6,842 nt of DNA from assembly GCA_017508315.1 (NCBI GenBank), contig JAFVZE010000083.1:1-6842 (forward strand), given 5' to 3'. A model generated the notes under the pieces. It made no database searches. It had not been told where the DNA came from and saw only the letters and a program-made list of their open reading frames with translations. Shown in pieces: positions 5,241 through 6,842 of this stretch (position 1 is the stretch's first letter; every line of letters begins with the position of its first letter). This stretch comes from Kiritimatiellia bacterium. GTDB taxonomy: Bacteria; Verrucomicrobiota; Kiritimatiellia; RFP12; UBA1067. Position numbers and translations under genes: made by a program.

Positions 5241-5907
5241 CGTTTTTACGGCCGATTTTCAAACTTCCGGACGCGGACGGCTTGATCATCGATGGCTTTC
5301 GCCATCCGGCGTCAACCTGCTTATGTCGGCGGTGCTCGACGTGGGGGGGCTTGAGCCGCAGCAGGCGGCGACTCTGCCGCTGATAGTCGGCTTTTCGGTG
5401 GTGAAGGCGCTGCCGCGGGAAATTCGCGGCGGACGCGTTCTCCTGAAATGGCCGAACGACGTGCTTATCGCTTCGCGCAAGGTGGCGGGCATTCTTTGCG
5501 AGCGTCACGGCGACAACGCTGTCGCCGGCATCGGGATCAACGTCAAAGAGCAGGCCTTTCCGCCGGAGATCGCGTCGCGCGCGACCTTTCTGGGTATGGA
5601 TTCGGTGGAGGAAGTGCGCGATCAAGTGCTTGAGAGTCTCGGCAGATGCTATGAAAAGTGGCGATCGGAGGGTTTTGCCGCGTTTCACGAGGAGATTTTA
5701 GAGATCGACTTCCTGCGCGGGCGCGTTGTCGCGGTACGCAGGACGGATGACGACGCCGCGCCGGTCAGAGGGCTTTGCGGCGGCATAACGGTTTCAGGGG
5801 CGTTGGATATCGGCGGCGAGGAAGTCTACGCCGGCGAGGCCCATGTCGAAGAAATCAAAGAAAGGATTCCGTCCCGTCCGCGGGAAGGAAATGAAGACTA
5901 TGAATAA
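5167..5907 (+). CDS. birA: Biotin--[acetyl-CoA-carboxylase] ligase (monofunctional BirA)
   Basis: Activates biotin with ATP and attaches it to the acceptor lysine of biotin carboxyl carrier domains in the cytoplasm. The 246-residue product has the catalytic-domain motifs TSGRGRLDHRW (33-43, biotinyl-AMP loop), KWPNDVLI (94-101), KVAGILCE (105-112) and GIGINV (121-126), then a small C-terminal beta domain. It has no N-terminal winged-helix DNA-binding domain, so it should be a ligase only and not a repressor of biotin genes as E. coli BirA is. The usual second arginine of GRGRxGR is replaced, as the loop reads GRGRLDHR. The start at 5167 leaves a normal-length N-terminus and follows the G-tract directly. 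The last codons overlap the start of the next gene. Confidence 0.92.
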   Translation: MNWNVHHRAETRSTNLDALNGVHGDVFTADFQTSGRGRLDHRWLSPSGVNLLMSAVLDVGGLEPQQAATLPLIVGFSVVKALPREIRGGRVLLKWPNDVLIASRKVAGILCERHGDNAVAGIGINVKEQAFPPEIASRATFLGMDSVEEVRDQVLESLGRCYEKWRSEGFAAFHEEILEIDFLRGRVVAVRRTDDDAAPVRGLCGGITVSGALDIGGEEVYAGEAHVEEIKERIPSRPREGNEDYE

Positions 5908-6842
5908 ATTCTGCATGATGCTGTTGTTGGCGGGGGTTTCGACGCTTTCCTTCGCGAAGACCTGCACGTGGATCGGAGGCAGCGGCAAATGGAGCGATGC
6001 CGCCAAATGGGAGGACGGCGGAAAGCCGGTTGCCGGCGATATCGTGGATGTCAGAAACGACGCCGCGGACGCCGTTATCGAGAACGACATTTCCGGGCTT
6101 GTTCTTTCGCGGCTGTTCGTTACCGGCGATGCCGCATGTGAACTTAACGGCGAGAGTGTAACGCTCACGGATGCAAATGCGTTCTCAAACGGAGTGGTCA
6201 ATGCGGTCTGTTCGCTGCCGATGGTATTCACTGCGGAGAATCCTTTCCTGTATTCGGCCGGCGCGGCGGTCTTTAACGGGGCTTTAACGTCTCAAAGCGC
6301 TAAAACGTTTACGATTCATCTTTCACGTGCCGTCAAGTACGCTTTGACGTTTAATTGTGAAATCAATATGCCCAATTCCGATATCTTTGTGATGCCGAAC
6401 GCCAATGTAAACGAGCGTGCCGCCCACTTCAAAGGCAAGGTTGTCGCAAAATCGGTTTTCAAACGGATCAAAGACAATACCACTTCAATCCGGGGAAACG
6501 TGTATCTGTACAGCCCGGAGAATGAAATCGGCGAAATCCATGCTCCGTACGCCAGTATAGAGTGTAAAGCTGCCGATGTCATGAACGGCGCCGTGCTCAG
6601 CTTCGGCTATTGCGAAGCGGATGCCAGAGCCTATTACCGGATTTGGCAGTACAATCAGACGATCGACCGTATAGACGGCAAGGAAACAGAGCGTGCGAAC
6701 GCGTGTTTCACCGGAGATGGCGCCTGTCTGACGATGGCGGCAAGTGCCAGCTCGTATTGCTCGGCGACATTCAAGGGAACTCTTGATCTTGTCTGGGCGC
6801 CGAAGGCGGATTATGAGCTTGTCTTTGGATGTGATCGTGCGA
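5900..6842 (+). CDS. Secreted or surface beta-helix-like protein, N-terminal part (runs off window)
   Basis: The frame stays open from 5900 to the window end, giving at least 314 residues. It begins with a classical signal peptide: Lys3, a hydrophobic core MMLLLAGVSTL, and a likely cleavage site after SFA (residues 17-19). The mature N-terminus carries TWIGGSGKWSDAAKW, the W-x-G-x-G-x-W-S-D motif common at the start of autotransporter-like and PVC surface proteins. Short beta-strand-rich turns follow, such as VFNGALTS and HFKGKVVAKS, suggesting a beta-helix passenger. The mature part has ten cysteines. The start is either ATG 5900 (AAGGA at 5885-5889, ten bases upstream) or the in-frame ATG 5891; both lie inside birA. 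GC falls well below that of the upstream genes after about 6230. Ligand, export route and C-terminal anchor are not visible. Confidence 0.75.
   Translation, partial: MNKFCMMLLLAGVSTLSFAKTCTWIGGSGKWSDAAKWEDGGKPVAGDIVDVRNDAADAVIENDISGLVLSRLFVTGDAACELNGESVTLTDANAFSNGVVNAVCSLPMVFTAENPFLYSAGAAVFNGALTSQSAKTFTIHLSRAVKYALTFNCEINMPNSDIFVMPNANVNERAAHFKGKVVAKSVFKRIKDNTTSIRGNVYLYSPENEIGEIHAPYASIECKAADVMNGAVLSFGYCEADARAYYRIWQYNQTIDRIDGKETERANACFTGDGACLTMAASASSYCSATFKGTLDLVWAPKADYELVFGCDRA

Noticed and set aside
5343..5349. Seven-G run inside birA
   Set aside because: The frame continues correctly through it into conserved birA motifs, so there is no sign of a frameshift.

Overview
This window looks like chromosomal DNA of a high-GC Gram-negative bacterium. 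A member of the PVC superphylum, most plausibly Kiritimatiellota or a near relative, is my best guess. The clues are an Rnf-type ion-pumping complex, a lipid A-type acyltransferase (so an outer membrane), and a secreted protein beginning with a W-x-G-x-G-x-W-S-D motif of the kind that is abundant in that group. The placement is inference from gene content and style, not from a phylogenetic marker.

Layout. Positions 1-250 hold no convincing gene but contain two RNA-like foldbacks: one at 1-53 that is probably cut by the window edge, and a long nested hairpin at 65-162. A short palindrome and a promoter (extended -10 TGGTAAAAT) follow just before rnfC. Positions 253-3159 encode three subunits of the Rnf complex (rnfC, rnfD, rnfG) in tight operon order. 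A lysophospholipid/lipid A-type acyltransferase gene follows almost without a gap (3165-4067, probable TTG start). A near-perfect extended -10 promoter (TGGTATAAT) then lies six bases upstream of the murI start codon and begins a second cluster: murI (glutamate racemase, cell wall), folB (dihydroneopterin aldolase, folate) and birA (biotin-protein ligase). The last gene starts inside the end of birA and runs off the window. It encodes a signal-peptide-bearing, probably beta-helical surface or secreted protein with much lower GC than its neighbours.

How they work together. RnfC, D and G are the NADH-oxidising, membrane and flavin-carrying subunits of a ferredoxin:NAD+ oxidoreductase that couples electron flow to Na+ or H+ transport. 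The remaining subunits (RnfA, B, E) are not here, so the system must be split over at least two loci if it is functional. The second half is envelope and cofactor housekeeping.

Points most worth checking are the leader hairpin; a nine-G tract at the folB/birA junction whose length decides where FolB ends; the replacement of the catalytic acid of the acyltransferase HX4(D/E) motif by tyrosine; the apparent leaderless start of murI; and the rnfCDG-only gene set. I did not find a clearly new multi-gene system.
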